64,000 bases of DNA from the NCBI GenBank assembly GCA_019359435.1, contig JAHHHI010000072.1, positions 1 to 64,000 on the forward strand, in the 5' to 3' direction. The stretch comes from Kaiparowitsia implicata GSE-PSE-MK54-09C (GTDB taxonomy: Bacteria > Cyanobacteriota > Cyanobacteriia > Elainellales > Elainellaceae). Below are positions 46,201 to 55,384 of the stretch, piece by piece; the stretch's first letter is position 1; each line of letters begins with the position of its first letter. The notes under the pieces were generated by a model that worked only from the letters and a program-made list of their open reading frames with translations, did no database searches and was not told where the DNA came from. Position numbers and translations under genes: made by a program.

Positions 46201-46349
46201 TGGATGTGATTCGCTGCGCTGATTGGATTATTGACCTAGGGCCAGAGGGGGGCGATCGCGGCGGTCAAATTATTGCCCAGGGCACTCCAGAAGAGGTGGC
46301 GGCGCATCCCACCTCCTATACCGGGCACTACCTCAGAACGGTGCTATAG
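43227..46349 (+). CDS. uvrA: Excinuclease ABC subunit A
   Basis: UvrA scans DNA for bulky lesions and loads UvrB in nucleotide excision repair. About 1040 residues: two ABC modules with GVSGSGKSS and [10 protein letters not shown]-loops, two LSGGEAQR signatures, VLDEPSIGL and LIDEPTTGL Walker B motifs, and zinc-finger Cys sets ([28 protein letters not shown]). An N-terminal extension of about 60 Lys/Pro-rich residues precedes the usual start [15 protein letters not shown]. The ATG at 43227 (MPPRTRK) is chosen over GTG 43200. A GC-rich HIP1 palindrome follows about 45 bp after the stop. Confidence 0.97.
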   Translation: MPPRTRKATSKQDPKPEVSLSDALPNGNGQHSNGEQHGKSDGKLGKLQVPKRKPKTVPIDPENCIRIRGARQHNLKDIDLELPRDQLIVFTGVSGSGKSSLAFDTIFAEGQRRYVESLSAYARQFLGQVDKPDVDAIEGLSPAISIDQKSTSHNPRSTVGTVTEIYDYLRLLYGRAGEPHCPECDRSIAPQSIDEMVDKIMTLPDRTRFQILAPVVRGKKGTHKKLLSGLAAEGFVRVRADGEVRDLNDNIELDKNHSHNIEVVVDRLVKKEGIEERLVDSLSTCLKRSEGIAIINATLPKAETGGDNVVPFPTNPDLQLAVLPLMAAEPAGRYGKADDDEKKNQVDLVFSENFACPEHGAVMEELSPRLFSFNSPYGACPHCHGLGSLRTFSAELVVPDPKLPVYAAIAPWSDKDNTYYFSLLYSVGQAFGFELQTAWNTLTPDQQHVVLHGSPEKIYIESDSRYRETKGYQRKYEGVLPMLERQYREASSDAYKQKLEQYLVDQPCEVCGGDRLKPEALAVRLGQFRIHDLTGVSIRDCLNRVNAMQLSPRQAQIGDLALKEITARLQFLLDVGLDYLTLHRTAMTLSGGEAQRIRLATQIGSGLTGVLYVLDEPSIGLHQRDNDRLLATLTRLRDLGNTLIVVEHDEDTIRAADYLVDIGPGAGVHGGSIVAQGSLDHLLYEQDSLTGAYLSGRRMIHTPTERRKGNGCFLKLKNAQRNNLCNLSVDIPLGKFVSVTGVSGSGKSTLVNELLYPALQHHFGHKIPFPKDLGELKGLNALDKAIVIDQSPIGRTPRSNPATYTGVFDVIRELFTETIEAKARGYKAGQFSFNVKGGRCEACGGQGVNVIEMNFLPDVYVQCEVCKGARYNRETLQVKYKGKSISDVLNMNAEEALEFFINIPKAAAKLQTMVDVGLGYVRLGQTAPTLSGGEAQRLKLATELSRRATGKTLYLIDEPTTGLSFYDVHKLLDVLQRLADMGNSILVIEHNLDVIRCADWIIDLGPEGGDRGGQIIAQGTPEEVAAHPTSYTGHYLRTVL

Positions 46350-47047
46350 CGCTTGGGGGTGACGTTCCACCCGAGGTGTTGAGCTGTGGGTTAACAGGGG
46401 CGATCGCCCCTATCTGCCAACGCTCCGACGAATTACTGAGGGCTATTTTTGTTCCCTATAAACATTCATGATATTTTGAAGATGAACGGGCAACGCGTAT
46501 CCCGGTTACACCCGATTGTCAAACTAAGTACTGAGGCACCCTAAACAACGGCGCAACGAAGAGACCCGACTGCACCTACGGGCGATCGCCCCTTTCTGTG
46601 CTTCGTCTCAGCATCTAGCCTTCGCTACATGCCTGGTCTCCGCAGCTTGTGCCATAAGCCACACTACAAACCCGGAATTCCTTGTGGGCTATTCTCCACG
46701 ACGGTTATTTAACCTACACGAAACCATCTCTGGGTCACCCTGACCCAGCGCCTTAGGGTGGCTGCTATGCTGCTAGACGGCCCGCGCCGTCTGCAGCGCA
46801 GGAAATACAAGATTTTATACCCACTCTTCAAGCTGGGATGAGATATTTTTTAACTGGGTTTGCAGAGCTTAGTTAAACCCCGTATCTACAACCGCTGGCT
46901 AGAGAAATGGGATTCAATCTGAGCTTTAGTTCCGAGTTTACGTGTGGTCGTTGTGCTGAGCCCCAAAAACGTACTGACGACCCCCTTGCGGATTAAGCCG
47001 CTGTTGTTCATTTCTCTCATTGTTGTCCAATACTGCAGGTCTTTCCT
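46350..47047. promoter_or_regulatory. Intergenic region upstream of ocp
   Basis: About 700 bp. Near 46396-46411 an AGGGGCGATCGCCCCT palindrome lies behind uvrA. The rest must hold the ocp promoter, but I cannot mark it with confidence. No gene seen. Confidence 0.45.
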
Positions 47048-48007
47048 ATGCCAATTACCCTCGATTCCGCCCGTGGTATTTTCCCAAAAACACTTTCAGC
47101 GGATGCTGTTCCGGCTACAGTTGCCCGATTTAACCAACTCAGTGCTGAAGATCAGCTCGCGTGGATCTGGTTTGCTTACCTAGAAATGGGCAAAACCATC
47201 ACCATTGCCGCCCCGGGTGCAGCCAGAATGCAGTTTGCCGAAGAGACGCTAAAGCAAATTCGCAGCATGACGTTTCAAGAACAGACCCAGGTGATGTATG
47301 ACCTGGCTAACCATGCCGATACACCCCTGTGTCGCACCTATGGCACCTGGTCAACCAATATCAAACTGGGGTTCTGGTATCAGTTGGGACAGTGGATGGA
47401 AGAAGGCGCGGTGGCTCCCATTCCTGCTGGATACGAACTGTCGGCCAACGCCACAGCAGTATTGGATGCCCTGAAAGGATTGGATCAGGGGCAGCAGATT
47501 ACAGCACTGCGCAGCTCTGTGGTGAATATGGGGTTTGAGCCAGACAAGTCGGGTGAGTACTCCCGAGTGGCAGAACCCGCCGTCCCCCCCCAAGATATGG
47601 CGCAGCGCAGCAAGGTTGCCATCGAGGGCATCACCAACGCCACGGTGTTGAACTATATGGACAACCTCAACGCCAATGATTTTGATGTGCTGATTGACCT
47701 GTTTGCCCCCGATGGTGCCTTGCAGCCTCCCTTTCAGCGCCCCATCGTCGGACGCGAGGCGATCCTCCGCTTCTTCCGCGAAGAATGTCAGGATCTGAAG
47801 CTCCTACCTGAGCGCGGCGTAGCGGAGCCCGCTGACGATGGCTATACCCAAGTCAAGGTAACAGGCAAGGTGCAAACCCCTTGGTTTGGAGCTGCGGTCG
47901 GCATGAACATGGCCTGGCGCTTTTTGCTGACTCCCGACAACAAGATTTTCTTTGTGGCGATCGACTTGCTCGCGTCTCCCAAAGAGCTGCTGAACTTGAT
48001 GCGTTAG
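47048..48007 (+). CDS. ocp: Orange carotenoid protein (OCP1 type)
   Basis: 319 residues, the photoprotective blue-light sensor that binds a ketocarotenoid and quenches the phycobilisome. The N-terminal carotenoid domain (1-165) has the pigment contacts Tyr44, Trp41 and Trp110; Arg155, which makes the interdomain salt bridge and binds the phycobilisome, is kept, and its partner Glu is at 246. Tyr203 and Trp290, the hydrogen-bond pair to the keto group (201/288 in Synechocystis numbering), lie in the C-terminal NTF2-like domain. The linker is two residues longer. The sequence fits OCP1 instead of a separate helical or C-terminal homologue. No FRP or ketolase gene lies next to it. A perfect palindrome follows. 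Confidence 0.97.
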   Translation: MPITLDSARGIFPKTLSADAVPATVARFNQLSAEDQLAWIWFAYLEMGKTITIAAPGAARMQFAEETLKQIRSMTFQEQTQVMYDLANHADTPLCRTYGTWSTNIKLGFWYQLGQWMEEGAVAPIPAGYELSANATAVLDALKGLDQGQQITALRSSVVNMGFEPDKSGEYSRVAEPAVPPQDMAQRSKVAIEGITNATVLNYMDNLNANDFDVLIDLFAPDGALQPPFQRPIVGREAILRFFREECQDLKLLPERGVAEPADDGYTQVKVTGKVQTPWFGAAVGMNMAWRFLLTPDNKIFFVAIDLLASPKELLNLMR

Positions 48008-48066
48008 AGGCCGCATTAAGCTCTAGGTTTGACTAGAGTTTGCGGTGCGTTAGCATCATTTGATAA

Positions 48067-48113
48067 GTTCAAAACCCGTGCTGCTTGCAATGCAAGCAGC
48101 ACGGGTTTTGAAC
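48067..48113. terminator. Perfect 23-bp-arm palindrome downstream of ocp
   Basis: The left arm (48067-48089, starting GTTCAAAACCCGTGCTGC) is the exact reverse complement of 48091-48113, with one base between. The A-run at the start and TTTTG near the end make it work as a bidirectional terminator-like hairpin. It lies 60 bp after the ocp stop. Confidence 0.7.
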
Positions 48114-48324
48114 GTTTAGCTCTGCACCACGGGGCTGAGCTATTTCTGAAGAACTTCGCTGTGTGATGTTAAACCTTGCTGGGTTACCCTTAGTCAGGCA
48201 GGGCAAGAGCCATTCGCCTCTACGCAGATGGCCGTTTTAGAACCGGGGGGATGGGATTCGATTTGATATTAGGCCCAAACGATGTTTATTAAAAGAGTGG
48301 GGGTTTAGCAGCAAGACTTCAACC

Positions 48325-48534
48325 CTATGGCTCATGCAGGATGCGCTGCGTCAAGGCAATGATTTGCTCAAATTGAAAGTTTTTGACCCACCCGCTTAGA
48401 CTCTCTGCAAAGGAGGGATGGGACTCCGAAATTTGTTCAATGAGCTGTAGCAGGCGCTCTTCAAATCCAGCGTAGGGCGTATAACGGATTTTTGATATGC
48501 CTATAATAATAAAATTAATTCCACAATTCAGAAT
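48325..48534 (-). pseudogene. C-terminal gene remnant, unrecognised
   Basis: An open minus-strand frame ending in TAG at 48325 with no ATG, GTG or TTG near its upper end. It encodes KIRYTPYAGFEERLLQLIEQ, then ISESHPSFAESLSGWVKNFQ and FEQIIALTQRILHEP, which reads like real helical protein. Upstream there is an AT-rich stretch and a TGA at 48535-48537. It does not look like FRP. A decayed gene is the simplest reading. Confidence 0.4.
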
Positions 48535-48576
48535 TCATTGATTATAAAAGTTCTAGTAGAGGTGCTCAACCAGTGT

Positions 48577-48612
48577 TTTTTGGGGCGGGCTGTGTCTGCC
48601 CCAAAAAAACAC
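48577..48612 (-). terminator. Terminator-like hairpin behind the Coq4-family gene
   Basis: GTGTTTTTTGGGGC (48573-48586) pairs with GCCCCAAAAAAACAC (48598-48612) around GGGCTGTGTCT. On the minus strand the hairpin leads into a T-rich tract directly after the stop at 48615. Confidence 0.6.
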
Positions 48613-48614
48613 TA

Positions 48615-49316
48615 TTAAACTGAGCCTGATTGCCTTCCATCGTGCGAATGGTTGTTGTTGGCGAACGGTAGGCCAAGGTGCGATCGCCAGTCTGCTAAGG
48701 GTCGTTCCCAGTTTTCTTCCCACTTTTGGGCTAGCAGCGGTTGAGTCTGGTTGCCCAGGCGATAACCGAGTGAAATCTGCTCCAGCAGGTCATCCATTGC
48801 CTCCGGCTTTTTGAGCAACGTTTCGAGCACGCCGCCTGCCACCAACATCGCTGCTAATGGACGGCGAACCTGTGCCAACTCAAACGCTTTTAGACCCAGC
48901 TCTCCTTTCTCATCTACCCCAAAATTCGTCACAATATGCCAGATGTCATGGGTCTGACGCATGCGCATCAAGAAATAAGAAATATCGTCTGTTACGGCAG
49001 ACTTACGATAAAAGTTGGGATCAAATCCCGCATTGGTAATGTACTGGGCATAGGCATAGCCCAATGAGTCTGGCGACATTTGAAGCAGTGCCGCAATATC
49101 GGGCGACGGTGCAAGGTAACGCTCTTCAAACAGTTGAGTTATGCCGGGCTTCGTCTTGGCATAGTCCACAGCCAATCGGGTGGCTGGAATATTGCGCAAC
49201 CCGTCTTCAATATCGTAAACAGAATCTGTTTTTTCGGGATCGCGAATGAGCGTAACAACGCCCTTCAGCGTTGAGAGGACATCCCGCTGTCGTTTGAGTA
49301 AAGCCTGAAATCTCAT
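48615..49316 (-). CDS. Coq4-family protein
   Basis: About 233 residues. The metal motif QTHDIWHIVTNFGVDEKGEL, with H-D-x-x-H and a Glu 11-12 residues after the second His, is the mark of Coq4. In eukaryotes Coq4 takes part in ubiquinone synthesis (oxidative decarboxylation at C1); cyanobacteria make plastoquinone, so the bacterial role is open and may concern another quinone-like or isoprenoid lipid. No membrane segment. The ATG at 49316 (MRFQALL) follows GGAGCAGGAA, so it is preferred to the TTG at 49328. Confidence 0.88.
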   Translation of the reverse strand: MRFQALLKRQRDVLSTLKGVVTLIRDPEKTDSVYDIEDGLRNIPATRLAVDYAKTKPGITQLFEERYLAPSPDIAALLQMSPDSLGYAYAQYITNAGFDPNFYRKSAVTDDISYFLMRMRQTHDIWHIVTNFGVDEKGELGLKAFELAQVRRPLAAMLVAGGVLETLLKKPEAMDDLLEQISLGYRLGNQTQPLLAQKWEENWERPLADWRSHLGLPFANNNHSHDGRQSGSV

Positions 49317-49634
49317 TTCCTGCTCCAATACAGTACTGCAACGCCGCAGCCTGAGCTTATGTTCTTAAATTCGGCGGTTTAGTTTTAAGCCATCTTCCTT
49401 CATTATTCCCCGACCTAGAGTTGATTATTCGTACAAGCCAGGGATCGGTCTCTGTTGTTCTAGCGTTTATGGAATGGCGGGATCGCTCCAGACCTTCTCG
49501 ATACAAACCACAAGAGCCAGCCTGCATACCGCGCAGACTGGCTCTTAGGGTTTACAACTCACACTAAACCCATGCTACGGGTACGCATGGGCCGCATGGG
49601 CACTCGCATTACGTGGAGTTCTACAGACCTTGTT

Positions 49635-51053
49635 CTACAGGTCCTTAACGGAAGACACCAGCAGACCGACGACCTCTTTGGCGCTGCCAAACAGCATCGC
49701 GGTTTTGTCTTTGTAAAACAGTTCATTCTCGATGCCAGAGAAGCCAGCATTCATGCCGCGCTTGATCACAATCGTGTGCTGAGCGCGATCTACTTCTAAA
49801 ATCGGCATGCCGTAGATGGGGCTGCTCTGATTGTGGCGGGCAGCAGGATTCACCACATCATTTGCCCCAATCACCAGTGCAACATCCGTTCGTTCAAACT
49901 CGGGATTGATGTCATCCATATCGTGTAGCTGAGGGTAGGGCACATTGGCCTCTGCGAGCAGCACATTCATGTGACCTGGCATTCGCCCAGCAACGGGATG
50001 GATGGCGTACTTGACATCGACCCCAAGCCGCTCTAGCTGGTCGGCAAGTTCTCGCACGGCGTGCTGGGCCTGCGCTACTGCCATGCCATAGCCAGGCACG
50101 ATGACCACCGAGCGGGCATAGCCTAGCATCATTGCGCCTTCTTCAGCATCGATAGAGCGCACCGTTTTATCCATGGCGCTGTCGCCCGCTGCGCCCCCAG
50201 TTGCACTCTGTCCCGAACCAAAGGCGCTAAACAGCACATTGGTAATGGAGCGGTTCATGGCTTTGCACATAATCTGGGTCAGGATCAAGCCCGATGCCCC
50301 GACTAGTGCCCCTGAAATAATCAGCATATTGTTGGCCAGCACAAAGCCCGCCGCACTGGCTGCCAGACCGGAGAAGGAGTTGAGCAGCGAAATCACTACG
50401 GGGGTATCGGCACCGCCAATCGGTAGCACAAACAGCAGCCCTAGCAGCAGAGAGAGCACAATCATGCCCATCAGCACAGGGACACTCTCAGGATGGAGAA
50501 TTAGATAGACGCTGCCAACCAAGAACGCGGCCACGAGCGTGATGTTGACGGGCTGCTGCAGGGGGAAGGTGATAGGCGTTCCGGTAATTAAACCCCGCAG
50601 CTTCACAAATGCGAGCAGACTGCCGGTGAAAGTGATGCCGCCAATCAGCACACTCAAGATGATGGTTACTGCGGCATCAAGCGGCAAGCTGCCACTGCTG
50701 TGGGTGACGCGCCAGAATTCCCCAATGGCAATCAGCGACGAGGCCGCGCCGCCAAAGCCGTTGAGCAGGCCAACCATTTCGGGCATGGATGTCATCGCAA
50801 CGCGGGTTGCCATCACCGCGCCAATGGCGGCACCAATGCCAATGCCTGCTGCAATCAGGCCGTAGTTCAGCACCTGTTGATCGAGAAGGGTAGCGGCGAT
50901 CGCCACCAGCATTCCTACTGCGGCCAACCGATTTCCCTGGCGAGCAGACACGGGCGATCCCAGCTTCTTCAGCCCGAGAATAAACAGAGCAGAGGCGACC
51001 AGGTAACTCAGTTGAATGCCCGAGGGCAACCAGAGATTCATGTCCTGTAGCAT
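49635..51053 (-). CDS. pntB: NAD(P) transhydrogenase subunit beta
   Basis: 472 residues. Nine or so membrane helices in the N-terminal 290 residues form the proton path. The C-terminal NADP(H)-binding dIII has VVIVPGYGMAVAQAQHAVRE and ALVIGANDVVNPAARHNQSS with the Rossmann-like GYGMAVAQ turn. With PntAA and PntAB it couples hydride transfer from NADH to NADP+ to proton flow, in cyanobacteria probably at the thylakoid. The ATG shares its A (51053) with the TAA/TGA end of pntAB, so translation is coupled. Confidence 0.96.
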   Translation of the reverse strand: MLQDMNLWLPSGIQLSYLVASALFILGLKKLGSPVSARQGNRLAAVGMLVAIAATLLDQQVLNYGLIAAGIGIGAAIGAVMATRVAMTSMPEMVGLLNGFGGAASSLIAIGEFWRVTHSSGSLPLDAAVTIILSVLIGGITFTGSLLAFVKLRGLITGTPITFPLQQPVNITLVAAFLVGSVYLILHPESVPVLMGMIVLSLLLGLLFVLPIGGADTPVVISLLNSFSGLAASAAGFVLANNMLIISGALVGASGLILTQIMCKAMNRSITNVLFSAFGSGQSATGGAAGDSAMDKTVRSIDAEEGAMMLGYARSVVIVPGYGMAVAQAQHAVRELADQLERLGVDVKYAIHPVAGRMPGHMNVLLAEANVPYPQLHDMDDINPEFERTDVALVIGANDVVNPAARHNQSSPIYGMPILEVDRAQHTIVIKRGMNAGFSGIENELFYKDKTAMLFGSAKEVVGLLVSSVKDL

Positions 51054-51346
51054 TACGCCTTCACCTCTTTTTTCTTGAACATTTGCAGCATCCGATCCGT
51101 TACGAGGAAGCCGCCGACGACATTGATAGTAGCCAGCACCACCGCTATCAGTCCCAAAATGACCGACAGGTTTGTGTTGCCTTGCCCAGACACCAGCAAG
51201 GCTCCTACTAGGGAGATGCCAGAAATGGCGTTTGAACCTGACATCAGCGGCGTGTGCAGCGTGGGGGGAATTTTGTTGATCACCTCAAACCCCACAAAGG
51301 AGGCCAGAGTAAAGACCACCAACCCGGTGATTAACGTTTCTGACAT
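51053..51346 (-). CDS. pntAB: NAD(P) transhydrogenase subunit alpha 2
   Basis: 97 residues with three to four hydrophobic segments. VINKIPPTLHTPLMSGSNAI is the signature of the alpha-subunit membrane part, which is a separate gene in cyanobacteria. It ends in charged KKKEVKA. It lies between pntAA (about 100 bp upstream, with a hairpin in the gap) and pntB, which overlaps by one base. Confidence 0.95.
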   Translation of the reverse strand: MSETLITGLVVFTLASFVGFEVINKIPPTLHTPLMSGSNAISGISLVGALLVSGQGNTNLSVILGLIAVVLATINVVGGFLVTDRMLQMFKKKEVKA

Positions 51347-51396
51347 AAAAGCATGTTCCTATCGATAAGGCATGAATGAATTTAGCTGAATTGATC

Positions 51397-51430
51397 CCAT
51401 GGAATCGATTCCACTAAATCGATTCCATGG
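51397..51430 (-). promoter_or_regulatory. 12-bp-arm hairpin inside the pnt operon
   Basis: CCATGGAATCGA (51397-51408) pairs exactly with TCGATTCCATGG (51419-51430), with a 10-nt loop. It stands in the only wide gap of the operon, between pntAA and pntAB. No T-run follows, so it may guide RNA processing or stability instead of termination. Confidence 0.5.
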
Positions 51431-51449
51431 ATTTGGATGGCTCTGGACA

Positions 51450-52610
51450 CTAGCCCACCTGAGCCGGGGCCGTCAGCAGCCCGCGCACGCGTTCGTTGCG
51501 GATGTTGTGCTCATGGGTGAGGCAAGCGCCGCTGGTGATTTCATCCTCAAAGTTGAGGGCGATCGCCCCGTCTTTAACCAGGTGTTGCACCAGAGTCAGC
51601 ATGTTCTTTGAGAAGGTTTGACTGGCGTGAAAGGGCACCGACGAGGGCAAGTTAATCGGCCCAATCATGGTGACGCCATGACGGACGACCGTACCGCCGG
51701 GTTCAGTACCTTCGCAGTTGCCGCCCTGCTCTGCGGCCAAATCCACAATGACTGACCCAGGCTTCATTTGAGCAACCATATCCGCAGTGACCAAGCGGGG
51801 TGCAGCACGACCCGGCACCTGTGCAGTGGTGATCACCACATCAGACTGCTTCACATGCTCGGCAATGGTTTCTTGGGTGCGCTGCTTTGCGGCATCCGAC
51901 ACTTCGCGGGCATAGCCGCCAGCGGCGACTGTCTCTTCCTCAAGCTGCACTTCGACAAACTTAGCACCCAAGCTTTGCACTTCGGTTTTCACCGCAGGGC
52001 GAATGTCGAACGCTTCTACCACAGCCCCTAGACGCCGGGCCGTGGCGATCGCCTGCAATCCTGCAACGCCAGCCCCGATAATCAACACTTTTGCTGGGGC
52101 AATGGTGCCGGCTGCTGTGGTCAGCATTGGGAAGAACTTCGGCAACGCAGCGGCGGCGACCAGCACGGCCTTATAGCCTGCAATCGACGCTTGAGACGAC
52201 AGCGCATCCATACTCTGAGCCCGACTAATGCGGGGAATTAGCTCCATGCTGAAGGCCGTCACATTGCGCGCAGCCAACCGCTGCGCCAAGTGGGGATTGC
52301 CCAACGGGTCGAGAAATCCTAACAGCACCGCACCGGGTTTAAGCATGTCGGCTTCGTGCTGTCCCGTTTCGCGATCGCGCGGTGGGCTCACCTTGAGCAT
52401 GACATCGGCGGTGCTCCAGAGTTCATTGATATCTGGCGTGACGGTGGCACCCGCAGCCCGATAGGCGTCATCGACATAAAAGGAGCGATCGCCTGCACCC
52501 GCTTCTACCCAAACCTCTAACCCCTGTTTGACCAAGCGACTTGCACCATCCGGCGTCAGCGCGACCCGCCGCTCATTGGCATCTACTTCTTTCGCAACCG
52601 CTATTCTCAT
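51450..52610 (-). CDS. pntAA: NAD(P) transhydrogenase subunit alpha 1
   Basis: 386 residues, the soluble NAD(H)-binding dI of the transhydrogenase. MRIAVAKEVDANERRVALTP begins the alanine-dehydrogenase/PNT N-terminal domain. The Rossmann part has VLIIGAGVAGLQAIATARRLG (GxGxxG-type at about 175) and the segment VITTAQVPGRAAPRLVTADM. The membrane part is split off, as usual in cyanobacteria. First gene of the pnt operon; the 1.3-kb region upstream probably holds its promoter. Confidence 0.95.
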   Translation of the reverse strand: MRIAVAKEVDANERRVALTPDGASRLVKQGLEVWVEAGAGDRSFYVDDAYRAAGATVTPDINELWSTADVMLKVSPPRDRETGQHEADMLKPGAVLLGFLDPLGNPHLAQRLAARNVTAFSMELIPRISRAQSMDALSSQASIAGYKAVLVAAAALPKFFPMLTTAAGTIAPAKVLIIGAGVAGLQAIATARRLGAVVEAFDIRPAVKTEVQSLGAKFVEVQLEEETVAAGGYAREVSDAAKQRTQETIAEHVKQSDVVITTAQVPGRAAPRLVTADMVAQMKPGSVIVDLAAEQGGNCEGTEPGGTVVRHGVTMIGPINLPSSVPFHASQTFSKNMLTLVQHLVKDGAIALNFEDEITSGACLTHEHNIRNERVRGLLTAPAQVG

Positions 52611-53932
52611 GAATTCTCCTTACGTATAGAGTTTGTTTGCGTAGGCGCAGGCTTGAGGTTGCCGCCCAAACCAGACCGTTTGAGCCATGAACCCTCCTCA
52701 CGGCTTATGTGCTACGACACAATACAGCAGAATCTTGATGCTGTGGTTGGGGCGATCGCAGTCGATAGGTTATGGAGCGATGTCCTGAATGCTTTGGTTA
52801 AGCAGGCATCATGCGTTCAATCATGCCATGCGCTTAATGATGTAGTGTCTAAGCTGGTAGAAGCCCAACCCACAACCAGTAGACATCGACGATGGGCAAA
52901 ACAGGCTAAATGCAAACTTAGTCGTGAATCAAGGTCGTGAATCAGGAATCGGACTAAGCGGGCTTTTGCTGTGTTTGCAGCAGCAAACTTTACAGCCTCA
53001 AACTTTACGCTTATTCAAGAAAGATCCCGCTAGGCTGACGTAAATTCAAACAATCATTCATGTTTGTTTAAAGTTGCTGCAATGTTTATTGAAATCGTGC
53101 ATTGTGTCTGCCTAAAATATCGCATTCTATGCTGTCTCTCCCAACATTAAGTCAGCATTAAGCCATGGTGAAGCTCGATAGATAGGCTAACGCCCTAGTC
53201 TAATCTCGCAACCCGATACCTAATTTTAACGAGTTCATAAATAGGGCTGCTTGGCTTAGAACGTTCTCTTCGATGCCATTCGCTAAATGCACCGCCCATA
53301 CAAGCATCACACGAGATCTATTCAGATATGGTTCTTAACAACTCGTTCTTAACAACTCAAAGTTGGATAAAGTTGGATTTATACCTAATTTTGCGAATGC
53401 AACCCAAGTCTTGCAAGTCGGCTCACCCAGCGGGAAGAGCGTAGTGCTACATCTCTAATCCCCCTTCAACAATCCCAAGACAGAGTGCATCCCAGTTTTG
53501 CAGGTTTGCCCTCATCCCCCAGCCCCTTCTCCCGTTTTGGGAGAAGGGGAGCCGGATTCAAAGTCCCTCTCCCGCCCTGGGAGAGGAATTTAGGGTGAGG
53601 GTTACAACAGTGGGAGCACCTCCAGGACATCGCTTCTCCCGTTCTAGGAGGATTTTAGGGAGAGTTCTGCAAAAGCAGGATGCACCCAACATTGCTGATT
53701 CAATTTAGTTTAGGGACTCTCTACCGCGCTTGCCGCTGGAACTCAGTTAGGTCGCAAATTCTAACATTCAACATCCTAAGCTGTTGGCTCCAATACATCT
53801 TGCAGGTTGACTACCAAAACCAGGCATTATTTCAGGTTGTTTTAAGAATGAGGGGTTGGTCTCCGGTTGCCCCTCCCAATGTTCCTACATTCCTGATACA
53901 TCCCTGATCCCCAATCCATGCCCTCCCCACGG
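52611..53932. other. Long intergenic region with hairpin repeats
   Basis: About 1.3 kb. A 95-codon plus-strand frame at 52653-52940 has no family signs. One HIP1 site near 52752. The part 53500-53670 is a block of palindromic repeats. A plus-strand frame at 53680-53907 looks spurious. The pntAA promoter is presumably near 52,620-52,700. Confidence 0.5.
53511..53666. repeat. Tandem hairpin repeat (CCCTCTCCC type)
   Basis: CCCCTTCTCCC (53523-53533) and GGGAGAAGGGG (53539-53549) form a perfect 11-bp hairpin; CCTCTCCC (53566-53573) and GGGAGAGG (53579-53586) form a second; CTTCTCCCGTTCTAGGAGGA near 53633 is a weaker third. Repeats of this type are dispersed in many cyanobacterial genomes. Confidence 0.75.
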
Positions 53933-55192
53933 CTATCCCAAAACCTGCTCTAGCACCTCAATCAGCCGATCTACTTCGGCTAATGTGTTGTAATGCACCA
54001 TGCTGACCCGCACCACGCCACCCTGTGCAGCCCAGCCGAGATCATCCACCAGACGACGCGCGTAAAAGTCACCGTAGCGAATGCCGATGTGATGGGGATC
54101 AACCTGGAGGGGAATGGTGCTGCTATGAACCCCAGTCACGCGGAAGGAGATAGTCGGAACCCGCTGGGTGCGATCGCTCTCCTGATGGCCCACAATCTGC
54201 ACCTGGGGTTTGGTGCGAAGGTAGCGAAGAAGGCGATCGCTCAAGGCTTCTTCATGACGGCTTATGAGGTCAAACGCCTGCTCCAATTGCGATCGCAATC
54301 CAGAAGCCATCTCAGAGCCATAGTGGTGAGCGGCCAATCCTTGAAGATAATCACACAGCCCCACCATGCTGTAGCTCAGCTCAAAATTTACATTTCCCGG
54401 CTGAAACTTATAGGGAAGACTCTCATTGCCAATAAAAAAGTGATTCCACCCTGGCATCAACTCCCAGTGGTGCCGCTTGCCATACAGCACGGCATAGTGT
54501 GGCCCATACACCTTATAAAAGCTATAAACATAAAAATCTATATCCATCGCCTGCACGTCTACAAGGCGATGGGGAGCATAGGCCACACCATCTACACAAA
54601 TCATTGCGCCGTAGGCATGGGCTCGGTCGGCAATCTGACGGATGGGATTGATGGTGCCGAGGAGGTTCGAGGTGTGGGTTACAGCGACCAGCTTGGTACG
54701 GGACGACAGCAGCGCATCTAGATCCGCCAGCTCTAGCGAGAGGCTATGGAGATCAACCCGCCAAACCTTAACGACAATTCCCTGCGTTTCCAACTCCATC
54801 CAGCAACCAATGTTGGCTTCATGGTCAGAGTTGGTCACAATTACCTCATCCCCAGGCTGCCACGTCTGGCTGAGGCACCGCGCCAAAATCCTCAACAACA
54901 GGCTGGTAGAGCCGCCCATTACCACCTCTGCTGGGTCGGCTGCGTGCATGAGCGTGGCGATCGCTTGCGCCCCCTGCTGCACCCGCAGCGTAGCCTGTTG
55001 CGATATGTCGTATGATGCGCCCAATTGCACATTGGAGGTCAGCAAAAATTCCGTTAGCCGATCCACCACCGGCTGGAGAATCTGCGATCCCCCGGCGTTG
55101 TCCATAAAGATCCAATCCCCAGCCAGTGCCGGAAACTGCTGCCGCACATAGTCTAGGTGAAGCGATGGAGCGGACACGGTTGAATCTGGCAT
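53933..55192 (-). CDS. Class V aminotransferase, cysteine-desulfurase-like
   Basis: 419 residues, PLP-dependent fold type I. It belongs to the cysteine desulfurase-like group of uncharacterised VC1184 type: IFMDNAGGSQILQPVVDRLT near the N terminus, SDHEANIGCW, VCVDG-like MICVDGVAYAPHRLVDVQAM, and the PLP lysine in YSFYKVYGPHYAVLYG (about residue 230). A clear conserved active-site Cys loop of true NifS/IscS is not seen, so sulfur transfer is not certain. The ATG at 55192 (MPDSTV) is preferred over 55237. Confidence 0.87.
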   Translation of the reverse strand: MPDSTVSAPSLHLDYVRQQFPALAGDWIFMDNAGGSQILQPVVDRLTEFLLTSNVQLGASYDISQQATLRVQQGAQAIATLMHAADPAEVVMGGSTSLLLRILARCLSQTWQPGDEVIVTNSDHEANIGCWMELETQGIVVKVWRVDLHSLSLELADLDALLSSRTKLVAVTHTSNLLGTINPIRQIADRAHAYGAMICVDGVAYAPHRLVDVQAMDIDFYVYSFYKVYGPHYAVLYGKRHHWELMPGWNHFFIGNESLPYKFQPGNVNFELSYSMVGLCDYLQGLAAHHYGSEMASGLRSQLEQAFDLISRHEEALSDRLLRYLRTKPQVQIVGHQESDRTQRVPTISFRVTGVHSSTIPLQVDPHHIGIRYGDFYARRLVDDLGWAAQGGVVRVSMVHYNTLAEVDRLIEVLEQVLG

Positions 55193-55384
55193 AGCTGCGG
55201 AGATGTAGAGGCGAGAGAATGGGATGGAGCAATGCAATGCATCTCAGTTTAACCCCAGGTTGAGTTGCCTAACAGCCTTAGGCCTTGGCTTAACACACAA
55301 AACCGTATGAGCTAGGCGGCATGTCGCGCTATCTGCTCACACGGTTTCTTTAAACTCGAAACGCTTGCTGTTGGTCTGATGTGG

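Larger units (their letters stand above)
48008..48614. other. Intergenic region between ocp and coq4-like gene
   Basis: About 600 bp with the ocp palindrome, a probable gene remnant on the minus strand (48325-48534), and a GGCGGGCTG-type inverted repeat with TTTTTTGGGG near 48577-48611 just behind the Coq4 stop, which may end that transcript. Confidence 0.5.

Noticed and set aside
47329-47593. Short frames on both strands inside ocp
   Set aside because: They lie wholly inside the strongly conserved ocp reading frame.
48325-48534. Possibility that the remnant beside ocp is the fluorescence recovery protein gene
   Set aside because: The translated sequence does not resemble FRP as I know it; the remnant is reported as unrecognised.
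52653-52940. 95-codon plus-strand frame upstream of pntAA
   Set aside because: Low-complexity composition, no motif, and it covers the probable pntAA promoter.
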